DNA from: an uncultured Eubacteriales bacterium
GTDB lineage: Bacteria; Bacillota; Clostridia; Oscillospirales; Oscillospiraceae
Length of the DNA: 30,391 nucleotides
NCBI GenBank assembly: GCA_900546915.1
Contig: UREY01000025.1
Span: 1-30,391, forward strand
Direction: 5' to 3'
Below the pieces are notes generated by a model, which saw only the letters and a program-made list of their open reading frames with translations, was not told the DNA's origin and made no database searches. A program made the translations under genes and the position numbers. Shown piece by piece: positions 30,064-30,391 of this stretch; position 1 is the stretch's first letter, and every line of letters begins with the position of its first letter.

Positions 30064-30391
30064 ATGCCAGATTTCATTCCCATCCAAGTAAGTTTCACAC
30101 CGGTTTTTTACTTCCCGTATATTGCAGTCCATCCCAATCTCAGACCACGTCAAACAGCCGGCCGCACCGGCTGGTTCACTGCCACAGGATTTCAACTTCG
30201 CTAACTGATATGGTTCTGCCAAAACGAATCCCTCTGCCGTCCGAGAATTGAGCGCCGGGGTTGCGACATTCCCCCGAAAAATTTCAAGGCATGGACCGGT
30301 CGAACCATGACCAATGAACGAGCCGTCGTATTGCCGCCTAAATTCCCGCAAAATTATCCTATACAGGCTCCGTGGGGATAGGAATCTCCAA
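30064..30391. other. Right-edge region with unexplained open frame
   Basis: The permease frame stays open upstream to 30351 on the minus strand, encoding a non-hydrophobic stretch of about 96 residues (containing RGNVATPALNSRTAEG and EPAGAAGCLTWSEIG). I do not recognise it as part of any transporter. No good ribosome-binding site supports a start there. It may be untranslated leader, a gene remnant or a separate element cut by the window edge. Confidence 0.35.

Overview
This window looks like chromosomal DNA from an anaerobic, amino-acid-fermenting member of the Clostridia. Supporting signs are the GC-rich Gram-positive gene style, strong Shine-Dalgarno sequences, a complete selenoprotein glycine reductase operon, a flavodiiron/rubredoxin oxygen-defence protein and a surface protein with an SLH region. 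An Oscillospiraceae-like gut organism is my inference from gene content and base composition; no rRNA or phylogenetic marker is present to prove it. No insertion sequence, integrase, phage or CRISPR array was seen.

Layout. 1-9000 (minus strand): a CAP/SLH surface protein cut by the left edge, a MocR/PdxR-type regulator, a flavodiiron-flavin reductase-rubredoxin fusion behind a Fur-box-like site, and two tandem VanW-family envelope proteins. 9394-11183 (plus): a diacylglycerol glycosyltransferase overlapping a PAP2-like membrane phosphatase. 11323-19750 (minus): the glycine reductase operon, transcribed grdX-grdE-grdB-trxB-trxA-grdA-grdC-grdD-small ORF, preceded by a tandem glycine riboswitch with an intrinsic terminator. 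20005-28630: the selenium supply cluster, with tRNA-Sec, selB, selA, a DUF3343 protein, a YedF-like protein, YedE and a LysR regulator (all minus), a divergent cysteine-desulfurase-like gene (plus) and selD (minus). 28803-30391: an ArsB/SLC13-like permease and unexplained sequence at the right edge.

How it works together. YedE, YedF, the DUF3343 protein and the desulfurase-like enzyme are candidates for selenium uptake and delivery. SelD makes selenophosphate, SelA charges tRNA-Sec, and SelB delivers it to UGA codons. Two such in-frame UGA codons lie a few kilobases away, at GrdA residue 44 and GrdB residue 348. Glycine binding to the leader should release the terminator and switch on the reductase. 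The reductase uses electrons from TrxB and TrxA to convert glycine to acetyl phosphate and ammonia. Selenium supply and its main consumer are therefore encoded within about 17 kb.

The main annotation traps are the two selenoprotein genes, each split by an in-frame UGA, and several starts set too far upstream by longest-ORF calling (grdE, grdD, selA, selB, selD, the yedF-like gene, the DUF3343 gene, the flavodiiron protein and the permease).
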